NCBI RefSeq assembly: GCF_003429005.1
Contig: NZ_QVQV01000007.1
Location: forward strand, 434,001-498,000
Direction: 5' to 3'
DNA from: Paraburkholderia sp. DHOC27
GTDB lineage: Bacteria; Pseudomonadota; Gammaproteobacteria; Burkholderiales; Burkholderiaceae
Length of the DNA: 64,000 nt
The position numbers and the translations under genes were made by a program. Under the pieces are notes generated by a model. That model was given only the letters and a program-made list of their open reading frames with translations, ran no database searches and was not told the origin of the DNA. This document shows positions 18,111-28,134 of this stretch, piece by piece. Position 1 is the stretch's first letter. Each line of letters begins with the position of its first letter.

Positions 18111-19451
18111 TCAGTCGTCGCCGTCTTCGGCGGATGCAACCATCGCATTGATTAGAAATTCGGTCAAGTCTTCGGCCGGAACGTTCTGTTGCTCGTTCTT
18201 ACCGCCCGATTGACTCGTATCCCGCAACGGTTTCACACCCACGGTGCCGTTGGCGATCTCGTCTTCGCCGAGGATCACCGCAAAGGCGGCGCCGCTCGCG
18301 TCGGCGCGCTTCATCTGCGACTTGAAGCTCGCCGTCTGACCGTCAGGACTGCAATGCAGAATGACGTCGAGGCCCGTATCGCGCAAACGCTCGGCGATGA
18401 TGAAGGCCTGCTCGCGCGCTGCGTCGCCCTGGTGAACGACGTAGACATCGCAGCCTTCGTCTTCCGGCACGAGATCATCTTCCTTCAGCAGTTCGAGAAT
18501 GCGCTCGATGCCCATTGCCCAGCCGCATGCCGCCGTCGGCTTGCCGCCCAGCTGTTCGATCAACGGATCGTAACGGCCGCCCGCCGCCACCGTGCCCTGC
18601 GCGCCGAGCTTGTCGGTCACCCATTCGAAGACGGTGAGATTGTAGTAATCGAGACCGCGCACGAGACGCGGGTTGATCGTGAACGGCAGGTTGTTCGACT
18701 TGAGGATGCGCTGCAGCCCGTCGAAGTGGGCGCGCGACGCTTCGCCCAGGAAATCGATCAGCTTCGGCGCGTTCTGTGCGACTTCCTGCAGCGCCGGATT
18801 CTTCGTGTCGAGCACGCGCAGCGGGTTCGTGTAGAGACGACGCTTCGCATCTTCGTCGAGCACGTCCATGTGCTTTTCCAGATACGCGATCAGTTCGACG
18901 CGATGCGCCGCGCGTTCTTCCGCGAGACCCAGCGAGTTGATCTCGAGACGAATGCCGGTGAGTCCCAGGTCGTCCCACAAACGCTGACACATCATGATGA
19001 TTTCAGCGTCGGTGTCGGGTCCAGCGAAGCCGAGCGCCTCGACGCCGACCTGATGGAACTGGCGATAGCGGCCACGCTGCGGACGCTCGTGACGGAACAT
19101 GGGCCCGATGTACCACAGCCGCTTTGGACCGTCGTACAGCATGTTGTGTTCAATCGAAGCGCGCACGACAGCGGCCGTATTTTCCGGACGCATTGTCAGG
19201 TTTTCACCGTTCAGCGCATCGGTGAAGCTGTACATTTCCTTCTCGACGATGTCAGTGACTTCGCCGATACCGCGCGTGAACAGTTGCGTATGCTCGACGA
19301 TCGGTGTCCGAATGTTCTGGTATCCGTAAGAACGGAGCAGGGATTTGACGGTCGTTTCGAAAAACTCCCACAGACCAGCTTCCTGCGGGAGGATGTCGTT
19401 CATGCCCTTCACGCCGGACAGCTTCTCAAGCTTTTTCTTCTGTTCAGTCAT
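18111..19451 (-). CDS. hisS: Histidyl-tRNA synthetase
   Basis: This 446-residue class II synthetase opens KLEKLSGVKGMNDILPQEAGLWEFF. It has motif 2 region RFRHERPQRGRYRQFHQVGVE in pieces, the histidine-A signature RGLDYYNLTVFEW, and the C-terminal anticodon-binding domain (DVYVVHQGDAAREQAFIIAERLR). Length is near the bacterial average of 424, with a short C-terminal insertion (DTSQSGGKNEQQNVP). It follows ispG after 17 bases and precedes yfgM. hisZ at 8867 is its non-catalytic paralogue. Confidence 0.97.
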   Translation of the reverse strand: MTEQKKKLEKLSGVKGMNDILPQEAGLWEFFETTVKSLLRSYGYQNIRTPIVEHTQLFTRGIGEVTDIVEKEMYSFTDALNGENLTMRPENTAAVVRASIEHNMLYDGPKRLWYIGPMFRHERPQRGRYRQFHQVGVEALGFAGPDTDAEIIMMCQRLWDDLGLTGIRLEINSLGLAEERAAHRVELIAYLEKHMDVLDEDAKRRLYTNPLRVLDTKNPALQEVAQNAPKLIDFLGEASRAHFDGLQRILKSNNLPFTINPRLVRGLDYYNLTVFEWVTDKLGAQGTVAAGGRYDPLIEQLGGKPTAACGWAMGIERILELLKEDDLVPEDEGCDVYVVHQGDAAREQAFIIAERLRDTGLDVILHCSPDGQTASFKSQMKRADASGAAFAVILGEDEIANGTVGVKPLRDTSQSGGKNEQQNVPAEDLTEFLINAMVASAEDGDD

Positions 19452-19468
19452 CTGTCTTCGATTGACGG

Positions 19469-20776
19469 TTATGCGTTGAGCGCGGTCGCGCGGCCATACG
19501 TGCGCTCGACATATTCGCTCACGATTTGCTGGAATTCTTCGGCAATGCGTTCGCCGCGCAGCGTCTTTACCTTCTCGCCGTCGATGAACACCGGTGCGGC
19601 CGGATTCTCACCGGAACCCGGCAGGCTGATACCGATATTGGCCTGCTTCGATTCGCCCGGGCCGTTGACGATGCAGCCCATCACGGCCACATGCATCTTC
19701 TCGACGCCTGGATATTGATCGCGCCAGACCGGCATCTGCGTGCGCAGATACGTCTGGATCTGCGAGGCGAGTTCCTGGAACAGCGTGCTGGTGGTACGTC
19801 CACAGCCCGGGCACGCGATCACCATCGGCGTGAACGAACGCAGACCCATCGTTTGCAGGATTTCCTGACCGACGATCACCTCACCCGTGCGCGATGCGCC
19901 CGGTTCAGGCGTCAAGGAAATGCGGATCGTATCGCCAATGCCTTGCTGCAACAGCACCGAAAGCGCCGCCGTCGAGGCAACGATGCCCTTCGAACCCATG
20001 CCCGCTTCCGTCAGCCCCAGATGCAGTGCGAAGTCGCAACGGCGCGCGAGTTCACGGTACACCGCGATCAGGTCCTGCACGCCGCTGACCTTGCACGACA
20101 GAATGATCTTGTCGCGGCCCAGACCGAGTTCCACGGCGCGTTCGGCCGAGCCGATCGCCGACTGGATCAGCGCTTCATACATCACGCTTTGCGCTTCCCA
20201 CGGGGTACTGCGCGTCGCGTTTTCGTCCATCATTTTCGCGAGCAGATCCTGATCGAGACTGCCCCAGTTGACGCCGATACGCACCGGCTTGTCGTACTGG
20301 ATTGCCGCTTCGATCATCTGTGCGAACTGGGTGTCGCGCTTGGCGCCATGCCCGACGTTGCCCGGATTGATACGGTACTTCGACAGCGACTCTGCGCACG
20401 CGGGGTAATCGCGCAGCAACAGGTGGCCGTTGTAGTGGAAATCGCCCACCAGCGGCACCGACACGCCCATGCGGTCCAGCTGCTCACGCACCGCCGGCAC
20501 CGCCGCCGCCGCTTCCGGCGTATTGACGGTGATACGCACGAGTTCGGAGCCCGCTTGCGCGAGTTCCTTGATCTGAATGGCCGTGCCGATCGCATCTGCG
20601 GTATCGGTGTTGGTCATCGACTGCACGCGAACGGGCGAGTCGCCACCGATCGTCACGAGCTGGCCGCCCCAACGGACGTCTACCGCATGCGATTTGCGAC
20701 GTGGCGCGTGGCCGCCGAACACCGGTTCGGTGGAACTGATCTGGCTACTGGATTGGGATTGCATCGAAAAACCCAT
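19469..20776 (-). CDS. ispG: IspG (GcpE), 4-hydroxy-3-methylbut-2-enyl diphosphate synthase
   Basis: This 435-residue enzyme of the MEP isoprenoid pathway reductively opens MEcPP to HMBPP. The TIM-barrel half has VQSMTNTDTADAIGT and GVNWGSLD. The [4Fe-4S] ligands are in ACPGCGRT and VMGCIVNGPGES, the proteobacterial arrangement with three cysteines and a glutamate. The family start is uncertain: a second Met follows at residue 5 (20764). It depends on Fe-S assembly, which the isc operon of this window supplies. It lies between rodZ and hisS. Confidence 0.96.
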   Translation of the reverse strand: MGFSMQSQSSSQISSTEPVFGGHAPRRKSHAVDVRWGGQLVTIGGDSPVRVQSMTNTDTADAIGTAIQIKELAQAGSELVRITVNTPEAAAAVPAVREQLDRMGVSVPLVGDFHYNGHLLLRDYPACAESLSKYRINPGNVGHGAKRDTQFAQMIEAAIQYDKPVRIGVNWGSLDQDLLAKMMDENATRSTPWEAQSVMYEALIQSAIGSAERAVELGLGRDKIILSCKVSGVQDLIAVYRELARRCDFALHLGLTEAGMGSKGIVASTAALSVLLQQGIGDTIRISLTPEPGASRTGEVIVGQEILQTMGLRSFTPMVIACPGCGRTTSTLFQELASQIQTYLRTQMPVWRDQYPGVEKMHVAVMGCIVNGPGESKQANIGISLPGSGENPAAPVFIDGEKVKTLRGERIAEEFQQIVSEYVERTYGRATALNA

Positions 20777-20859
20777 TTACACCGCATGCGTTGCGCTTCA
20801 CGCATGCCGCATGAATTGAAAAAGCGCCGCGGCCGTTTTCAGCCGCGACGCGGACCCTA

Positions 20860-21975
20860 TCAAGGCAGCGTCATGCGCGCCACATTGCCCTTGGCGGACG
20901 CGTATTTCTGCGGGTCGACTGGCTGGCCGTCGAGCGTGATCGAATCGAGTCCTGCCTTGTTGCCGACAGTGACCTTGAACGGTCCGACGCCCGTGACCTC
21001 TTTGGTGTTGCCCGCCTGCACGAGGCCCGAGAACAACTCCTTGCCGTCGTTCTGACGCACGCTAAACCAGCTATCCTGCGTCACGCGGACCGCGACGATC
21101 GACTCACCTGCCGCTGCCGTTACCGCCTGCGATGCCGCCGTGGCCACCGCTGGCGCGCTTGCTGCCTTGTTCAATGCTGGTGCCGCGGTCTGCGAGGCCG
21201 CTTTTGGCGCGGCCGCGAGCGGCGCCGCCGAAGCTGCAACATCAGCCGTGGGCAACGGCGCAGGCATCGGTGTCCCCGACGCAGCGTTATCCGTTGCCGC
21301 CTGACCCTGGTCGCTCGCCGATGCCGCAGCATCCTGCGATGCATCCGAACTCGCCGTTTGTCCTTGCGCCACGGCCCCCGATGCGCCATTCGGACCAGCC
21401 GCCGCATTGTTGGCCGTCGCACGCAGGCGCGCCAGCCACGCCGACGAATCGCCGCCGTTGGTATGCCACATGGCCAGCGCGATGACAGCAACGATGACCG
21501 CCGCGATACCCCACAGCCATGAACGATGCCGCTGCCCGTTACCGCCGAGCGACAGCGACACGCGCCCGCGCGGCAGATCGCGCCCAGACGAGGCGGGCAT
21601 GGACAGATTCGGCTCAGCGATGCCCTTCTCACGACGCAACGCCTGCGTGAAGGGCGCCGGATCGGCGCCGAGCATCTTTGCGTAACTGCGCACCACGCCA
21701 AGCGCGAAAGTGGTGTCAGGCAGATGGCTGATGTCACCCGCCTCGAGCGCACGCAGCTTGGCCGACGACACTTTCAGGCGCGCCGATACGTCGTCGATCG
21801 ACCAGTTTTTCGATTCGCGCAATTGCGCGAGCCGCGCGCCCACCGCCGTCAGCGAGTCCAACGCCGTTTGCCCGACAGGCGACACGGCCGGCTGCACCAC
21901 AGCCCGTGCTGCCGGCTCCGGATGCCCTGCGTGGTTCCCTGTGTCCTGCGGGTGCGGGTGCTGCGGCTCACTCAT
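20860..21975 (-). CDS. rodZ: RodZ-like cytoskeletal membrane protein (HTH_25 + DUF4115)
   Basis: This 371-residue protein has a Cro-type helix-turn-helix domain at about 43-112 (LAQLRESKNWSIDDVSARL, LKVSSAKLRALEAGD), a membrane helix at 152-170 (SWLWGIAAVIVAVIALAMW), a long Ala/Gln/Ser/Thr linker and a C-terminal DUF4115 beta domain at about 293-371. RodZ links MreB to the wall-synthesis machinery. AAGGATTTGGG precedes the ATG. In other proteobacteria pilF often lies between rlmN and this gene; here the 236-base gap holds no such gene. Confidence 0.85.
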   Translation of the reverse strand: MSEPQHPHPQDTGNHAGHPEPAARAVVQPAVSPVGQTALDSLTAVGARLAQLRESKNWSIDDVSARLKVSSAKLRALEAGDISHLPDTTFALGVVRSYAKMLGADPAPFTQALRREKGIAEPNLSMPASSGRDLPRGRVSLSLGGNGQRHRSWLWGIAAVIVAVIALAMWHTNGGDSSAWLARLRATANNAAAGPNGASGAVAQGQTASSDASQDAAASASDQGQAATDNAASGTPMPAPLPTADVAASAAPLAAAPKAASQTAAPALNKAASAPAVATAASQAVTAAAGESIVAVRVTQDSWFSVRQNDGKELFSGLVQAGNTKEVTGVGPFKVTVGNKAGLDSITLDGQPVDPQKYASAKGNVARMTLP

Positions 21976-22211
21976 CCCAAATCCTTTCGCGTCGATTCTT
22001 TTTCATTCGTGCGATTCCGTCGGGCGTCATTGCCTCGAATCCGGTTCGCAGTCCGTTTATAACAAAATGCGCGGCCTCATGTGCCGCTTCCGATCGCTTC
22101 TCTCAACTTTCTTTTCAACACCCCGATGCACCGTGGATGTTTCGCGCTTCTGCGCCCCTCTTATTCATCTTGCGCACTCGTCCAGGCGCATGAGCGCCGC
22201 AGACGCCGCGC

Positions 22212-23363
22212 TTACACCGCGCGGACTTCGATCACCTTACCCATCTTGCCCGTGCGTTCGGCAAGGCGCGTGCGATCCTTGACCGCGCCGGCCAGCTGGC
22301 CGCACGCCGCGTCGATATCGTCGCCGCGCGTCTTGCGGATGGTGGTGACGACGCCCGCATCCATCAACACCTGGGCAAAGCGCCTGATCTGCTCGTTCTT
22401 CGAGCGCAGCAAGCCCGACTCAGGGAACGGATTGAACGGAATCAGATTGAATTTGCACGGCACGTCACGCGTCACGGCGAGCAGTTCACGCGCCTGCGCT
22501 TCGCTGTCGTTGACGCCGTCAAGCATGCAGTATTCAAACGTAATGAAATCGCGCGGCGCGACCTTCAGATACCGCTGGCAAGCCGCCATGAGCTCACGCA
22601 GCGGATACTTCTTGTTGAGCGGCACCAACATGTCGCGCAGCGGATCGGTTGGCGCATGCAGCGAGACCGCGAGCGCCACCGGCAGATCCGCGCCGAGCCG
22701 GTCCATCATGGGCACGACACCCGAGGTGGACAACGTGACCCGACGGCGCGACAGACCGTACGCATTGTCATCGAGCATCAGACGCATGGCCGGGACCACC
22801 GCGTCATAGTTGAGCAGCGGCTCGCCCATGCCCATCATGACGACGTTCGTGACGACGCGCTCGCCCTTGCCCTCGCCTCCCAGCGCGCGGCCGCCCGCCG
22901 TGCCCAGCGAGGCGCGCAGCGCAAACTCGGCCATGCGCAACTGGCCAATGATTTCGCCGGTGGTGAGATTGCGGGAGAAACCTTGTTTGCCGGTGGAACA
23001 GAAACGGCAATTGACCGCACACCCCGCCTGCGACGATACGCACAGCGTGCCGCGCGTTTCTTCGGGGATGAAAACGGTTTCAACCGCGTTGCTGTTGCCG
23101 ACGTCGATCAGCCACTTGCGTGTGCCGTCGGTAGAAATGTGGTCGCTGACGATGCCGGGCATCGCAATGGTTGCCCGATCTTTGAGCTTTTCGCGCAGCG
23201 ACTTCGCCAGATCCGTCATGCCGTCGAAGTCGGCGGCATTGTATTGATGGATCCAGCGTTGCAATTGCTTGGCGCGAAACGGCTTCTCGCCCAGGCTGTC
23301 GCAATAGGCGACCAGCCCTTGGGCGTCGAGATCGAGAAGGTTGACGGTGGGACTGCTCGTCAT
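22212..23363 (-). CDS. rlmN: RlmN, dual-specificity 23S rRNA/tRNA C2-adenosine methyltransferase
   Basis: This 383-residue radical-SAM enzyme has the cluster motif CAVNCRFC at about residues 115-122 and the resolving cysteine in DIDAACGQL near the C-terminus, both needed for the ping-pong methyl transfer to A2503 and tRNA A37. MGMGEPLLNYD is the SAM-binding GGE-equivalent motif. I chose the ATG at 23363, which has AGGATTCGAT upstream, over one five codons earlier. It lies 97 bases after ndk, the conserved order. Confidence 0.96.
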   Translation of the reverse strand: MTSSPTVNLLDLDAQGLVAYCDSLGEKPFRAKQLQRWIHQYNAADFDGMTDLAKSLREKLKDRATIAMPGIVSDHISTDGTRKWLIDVGNSNAVETVFIPEETRGTLCVSSQAGCAVNCRFCSTGKQGFSRNLTTGEIIGQLRMAEFALRASLGTAGGRALGGEGKGERVVTNVVMMGMGEPLLNYDAVVPAMRLMLDDNAYGLSRRRVTLSTSGVVPMMDRLGADLPVALAVSLHAPTDPLRDMLVPLNKKYPLRELMAACQRYLKVAPRDFITFEYCMLDGVNDSEAQARELLAVTRDVPCKFNLIPFNPFPESGLLRSKNEQIRRFAQVLMDAGVVTTIRKTRGDDIDAACGQLAGAVKDRTRLAERTGKMGKVIEVRAV

Positions 23364-23474
23364 ATCGAATCCTGCCATTTCAGTGCGAGACTTTCATTCA
23401 TGCAACAAGCTGCATGAACGCATGTGCCGTTCGCGCCCGTTCCTGCTGCTTTACCTTACTACTTTGCCGAGCGC

Positions 23475-23900
23475 TTAGCGCGAGTAAACGTTGACTTCCG
23501 GGAAGAAGAACGCGATCTCGACCTTGGCCGTTTCCGGTGCATCCGAACCGTGCACGGCGTTAGCGTCGATGCTGTCGGCGAAATCGGCGCGAATCGTGCC
23601 CTTCTCGGCCTTCTTCGGATCCGTTGCGCCCATCAGGTCGCGATGCTTCAGGATAGCGTTTTCGCCTTCCAGCGCCTGCACGACCACCGGGCCGGATATC
23701 ATGAAGTCGACGAGGTCCTTGAAGAACGGACGTGCAGCGTGCACAGCGTAGAACTTCTCTGCGTCAGCGCGCGACAGATGAACCATGCGCGAAGCGATGA
23801 TCTTCAGACCAGCGTTTTCGAAACGGCTGTAGATCTGCCCGATCACGTTCTTGGCCACTGCGTCCGGCTTGATAATCGACAGGGTGCGTTCGATCGCCAT
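23475..23900 (-). CDS. ndk: Nucleoside diphosphate kinase
   Basis: This 141-residue enzyme matches the family exactly: AIERTLSIIKPDAVAKN at the start, the catalytic histidine in NAVHGSDAPE near residue 117, and SRFENAGLKIIASRM. It balances nucleoside triphosphate pools through a phospho-histidine intermediate. GGAG sits before the ATG. It is the first gene of the 17-kb minus-strand cluster, with a TACAAT -10 about 50 bases upstream. Confidence 0.98.
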   Translation of the reverse strand: MAIERTLSIIKPDAVAKNVIGQIYSRFENAGLKIIASRMVHLSRADAEKFYAVHAARPFFKDLVDFMISGPVVVQALEGENAILKHRDLMGATDPKKAEKGTIRADFADSIDANAVHGSDAPETAKVEIAFFFPEVNVYSR

Positions 23901-23946
23901 AAAAACTCCAGAAAATTAAGAGGTTACAGATTCAAATGAATCCGCT

Positions 23947-23952
23947 ATTGTA
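23947..23952 (-). promoter_or_regulatory. Candidate -10 of the ndk promoter
   Basis: TACAAT (minus strand) lies about 47 bases before the ndk start in an AT-richer stretch. The -35 at the expected distance is poor, so only the -10 is proposed. Confidence 0.35.
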
Positions 23953-24168
23953 GCATGTTCCAATGTATGATTGCGATTGAACCCTTACAGCATTGAAAGA
24001 CTCGAAGCAGGAGTCTCTATTTGTTTGTAGCGTGGGCTGCCGGGCATTGAAACTACCCGCGTCGGCGCTAATCTTAGGGATGACAGAACCACCGGCTGGC
24101 GGCATATTTCGCCAGCGGCCGGACTGCATAACCACGGCGAGTTACTACGTCTGAAGCAAGGAGAAACC

Positions 24169-24867
24169 ATGAACGAACATCCCTACAGTTTTGGCCGCAA
24201 TGGTGCTGTCAGCACGGCCGAGACTCGCAACCGCGTACTACGCAACACGTACTGGCTGCTGGCGCTTTCCATGGTGCCGACCGTGCTCGGCGCGTGGGTG
24301 GGCGTGGCTACCGGCTTCTCGCTGTTCGCCGCCACCAGCCCGGCCATGAGCATGCTGGCGTTCTTCGCCATCGCGTTCGGCTTCATGTTCGCCATCCAGC
24401 GCACCAAAGACAGTTCGCTGGGCGTGTTCGTGCTGCTCGGCTTCACGTTCTTCATGGGCCTGATGCTGTCGCGCATGCTGAGCTTCATCCTCGGCTTTTC
24501 GAACGGTCCGTCGCTCATCATGCTGGCGTTCGGTGGCACCGGTGTGATCTTCGCGGCTATGGCGACCATCGCCACGGTCAGCAAGCGCGACTTTTCGGGC
24601 CTCGGCAAGTGGCTTTTCGTCGGCGTGATCGTGCTGCTGCTGGCTATGGTGGCCAACATGTTCCTGCAACTGCCGGCGCTGATGCTGACGGTGTCGGTGC
24701 TCGCCATCGCCATCTTCTCGGCCTACATGCTGTTCGACGTACAGCGCGTGGTGAACGGCGGCGAAACCAACTACATCACGGCTACGCTCGCAATCTACCT
24801 CGACCTGTATAACGTGTTCGTGAATCTGCTGGCGCTGCTCGGCATCTTCGGCGGCAACCGCAACTAG
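24169..24867 (+). CDS. BAX-inhibitor-1 (BI-1/YccA-like) membrane protein
   Basis: This 232-residue protein has a short polar N-terminus and about seven hydrophobic helices, ending in a Tyr-rich last segment (SAYMLFDVQRVVNGGETNYI, then ATLAIYLDLYNVFVNLLALLGIFGG). Both are hallmarks of the BI-1 family. E. coli YccA of this family is an FtsH substrate that modulates FtsH; others conduct calcium. AAGGAGA precedes the ATG. It is the only plus-strand gene for a long way, closed by a bidirectional terminator, and so is its own transcription unit. Confidence 0.9.
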   Translation: MNEHPYSFGRNGAVSTAETRNRVLRNTYWLLALSMVPTVLGAWVGVATGFSLFAATSPAMSMLAFFAIAFGFMFAIQRTKDSSLGVFVLLGFTFFMGLMLSRMLSFILGFSNGPSLIMLAFGGTGVIFAAMATIATVSKRDFSGLGKWLFVGVIVLLLAMVANMFLQLPALMLTVSVLAIAIFSAYMLFDVQRVVNGGETNYITATLAIYLDLYNVFVNLLALLGIFGGNRN

Positions 24868-24992
24868 GCAGGTTCAGGCAAGGCGCGCCCGTGAATGCGA
24901 ACAACACGGGCCGCTGAAGTACCGGGTGCGAAGCACCTGCTGTAACGAGCCGTAATCAGTGCGTTTAGAGGTACGGCTCAGACAGATCCAAA

Positions 24993-25039
24993 AACAAAAC
25001 GCCCATGACGTTCATCGTCATGGGCGTTTTGTTTTTTGA
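24993..25039. terminator. Bidirectional terminator between BI-1 gene and MBL hydrolase
   Basis: A perfect 18-bp stem (24993-25010 with 25016-25033) with a five-base loop is flanked by A-rich and T-rich tracts. It can stop transcription from both converging genes. Confidence 0.9.
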
Positions 25040-25111
25040 ACCCGTCTTTTACATTTCATTTTTGCGCAGCGCTGTCGCGCGCGGCGCCGCTTGGGGCATC
25101 TACGACGCGGA

Positions 25112-25885
25112 TCACAGGCTCAGCCAGGCAAACCCATCGTCCTGCGATGCCACCACGACCTCCGTCGCCGCCGCACCCAGCACGCCAGCCATAGCGGCCT
25201 GCGCAAGTTCAGGCAGGTTGTTCTGCTTGCTCAGATGGGCCGCCACCAGGTGCCGCAGGCGCGAGCGATCGAGTGAGGCAAGAATTTCCGCCGCCGCGTC
25301 GTTGTTCAGATGGCCGTGATTGCCGCCAATGCGTGCTTTCAACGACTGCGGATAGCGGCTCGCCGCGAGCATCTGGACGTCGTGATTGCATTCCAGCACG
25401 AGCGCGTCGCAGCCGCTCAGCACCGCGCTGATGTGCGGCGTCGACGTACCCACATCGGTGAGCACGCCCAGCCGCTGCGCACCATCGGACAGCACATATT
25501 GCAGGGGCTCGCGTGCGTCGTGTGGAACGGTGTAAGGCAAGACGCTGAGATCGCCGATCGCGACCGCTTCGTCACCCCACAGCACGTTGAGTTCGACGTC
25601 GGCTTCGTCCGCGCCCACTGCCCGCGCGGTGCCCCAGCTCATGAAGAGCGGAATGGACCACTTGCGCGCCAGCGTCAGCGCGCTACCAATGTGGTCGGTA
25701 TGTTCGTGGGTGATGAGAATGGCGTCGAGACTGTCGACGCCCGCGCCGAGGCGCTGCAAGCGGCGCTCGACTTCCTTCGCCGAGAAGCCGCAGTCGAGCA
25801 GGACACGCGTGGTGGTCGCGCCGCTTTGCACTTCCACGAGCAAAGCGTTGCCTTCGCTGCCGCTTCCCAGGCTGGCGAACCGCAC
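25112..25885 (-). CDS. YycJ/WalJ-like MBL-fold metallohydrolase
   Basis: This 257-residue protein begins RFASLGSGSEGNALLVE and has the metal motif THEHTDHIG (HxHxDH) at about 59-67, then distal His residues in YTVPHDA, NHGHLN and AHLSKQN. The SLGSGSEGN start is characteristic of the YycJ/WalJ branch, predicted nucleases or phosphodiesterases. The start is GTG at 25885. It begins 8 bases after the bamC stop, so both are translated from one message, although no functional link is obvious. Confidence 0.87.
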   Translation of the reverse strand: MRFASLGSGSEGNALLVEVQSGATTTRVLLDCGFSAKEVERRLQRLGAGVDSLDAILITHEHTDHIGSALTLARKWSIPLFMSWGTARAVGADEADVELNVLWGDEAVAIGDLSVLPYTVPHDAREPLQYVLSDGAQRLGVLTDVGTSTPHISAVLSGCDALVLECNHDVQMLAASRYPQSLKARIGGNHGHLNNDAAAEILASLDRSRLRHLVAAHLSKQNNLPELAQAAMAGVLGAAATEVVVASQDDGFAWLSL

Positions 25886-25893
25886 AGGTCGCC

Positions 25894-27030
25894 TTAGTTC
25901 AGTTGCGCGTGCAGCAGCGACACGATGTTCTGTGCGTCCGACGACGTATCAATCTGGCCACTGGTGTCCACCACTGCCACCTGGGTCGCTGCGTCGCCAT
26001 TCGACGTCACGCGCACGAGGAACTCCTGGCCCGGCTTGTCGGACTTGCCGCTGTAGAACAGCTTGCCGAACAGGCCTTCCTTCTTCAGTTCCTGCGCGGA
26101 ATCGGCGTAGCGCACGTAGTAAATGCCCTTCTGGCGATCCCGGTTGTCAACAGCGAAGTTGGTGCGGTCGAGTGCGAGACCCACACGCAACCAGGCGCGA
26201 TCGAACGATTCCTGCAGATCGAGCGTTTCGGCGCCCGCCGCCATCGCGACCTTCACCGGCGCGGTGGCCGGCCGTGCGTCGGTCAGCAATTGCTTCGACT
26301 GCGCGTCCGTCAGACCGAATTTTTCCATCAGCTTGGCGAGGAACAGCGCTTCGAGCGCCGGATCACGCGGACGCTCCACCCACTTCGAGGTGGTCTTGTC
26401 CTGGCCCGTCAGCATTTCTTCCATCGCGCTATGCGTGATCGAAATATCCGTGGCGTCGTCCGGACCGCGCGATACGAGGGTGCGGAAGCTGTCGCGGGTA
26501 CCCGACGAATACGCGAAGTCGATCACCTTGCCGACCGTGCGACGGAACCAGTCGTCCGGAATGTTGGCGCGGTTTTCCGCCCAGTCGGTCGTCATGATGC
26601 CGGTAGCCGCCGCGTCGGTCTTTAGCACGAAGCCGTTTTCCTGCCAGAACTCCTGCAACTGGGGCCACAACTGCTCAGGCGTGCGGCCGTCGACGACCAG
26701 CCAGCGGCGGTCGCCATCGCGCTCGATATGCATGCCAAGCGGGTCTTGCGCAGTCGGCACGCCTTCCGTGGAATTGCCGGCGGCCGTGACGTTACGCGTG
26801 GGCGCGCCACCCAGCGCCAGGTTGGCCGGCGGTGCCACGTATTGCTGCTGGGTCTTCTGCGCCTGCAGATCGCTCGGAACATTCAGCGGCGGTGCCGTGC
26901 CCGCGCCCTTGTAGTTGACGCGGTCGGAAGCAAACCAGTCGTTCAGCGTGTCACAGCCGGCGAGCGTTACGAGAGCAAGCGCCAGCGCCGCCATGCGGGT
27001 TGCGTGGAGGGAAAGTGCGGAACGTTTCAT
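25894..27030 (-). CDS. bamC: BamC (NlpB) outer-membrane assembly lipoprotein
   Basis: This 378-residue lipoprotein has a lipobox ending VTLAGC at Cys26, then a proline-rich lasso segment (GTAPPLNVPSDLQAQK) that in E. coli wraps BamD, and two helix-grip domains, each starting with WLVVDGRTPEQLWPQL and AWLRVGLALDRTNF-like strands. AAGGACC precedes the ATG. dapA lies upstream as in E. coli (dapA-bamC), which supports the name. bamB is in the neighbouring cluster. Confidence 0.92.
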   Translation of the reverse strand: MKRSALSLHATRMAALALALVTLAGCDTLNDWFASDRVNYKGAGTAPPLNVPSDLQAQKTQQQYVAPPANLALGGAPTRNVTAAGNSTEGVPTAQDPLGMHIERDGDRRWLVVDGRTPEQLWPQLQEFWQENGFVLKTDAAATGIMTTDWAENRANIPDDWFRRTVGKVIDFAYSSGTRDSFRTLVSRGPDDATDISITHSAMEEMLTGQDKTTSKWVERPRDPALEALFLAKLMEKFGLTDAQSKQLLTDARPATAPVKVAMAAGAETLDLQESFDRAWLRVGLALDRTNFAVDNRDRQKGIYYVRYADSAQELKKEGLFGKLFYSGKSDKPGQEFLVRVTSNGDAATQVAVVDTSGQIDTSSDAQNIVSLLHAQLN

Positions 27031-27141
27031 GAGGTCCTTCGTGAAGCTGGAACGCGGTGCCTGGTTCTATGCCGGGAACGTGGGCGATATCGACGTCGGT
27101 TAAGGAAATGCCGGTGACGGGCTGCGCAGTGCTGAAACGAC

Positions 27142-28050
<909 letters not shown>

Positions 28051-28081
28051 GAAACGCCATGAATTTAATCAGTAAACCGCG

Positions 28082-28087
28082 ATTGTA
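28082..28087 (-). promoter_or_regulatory. Candidate -10 of the dapA promoter
   Basis: TACAAT on the minus strand lies about 32 bases before the dapA start. A -35 at 16-18 bases is not clear. Confidence 0.3.
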
Positions 28088-28134
28088 GCGGATTAGCCTG
28101 TCACTCCGTAACAAGGCCGAGGTCCGGTTTCTCC

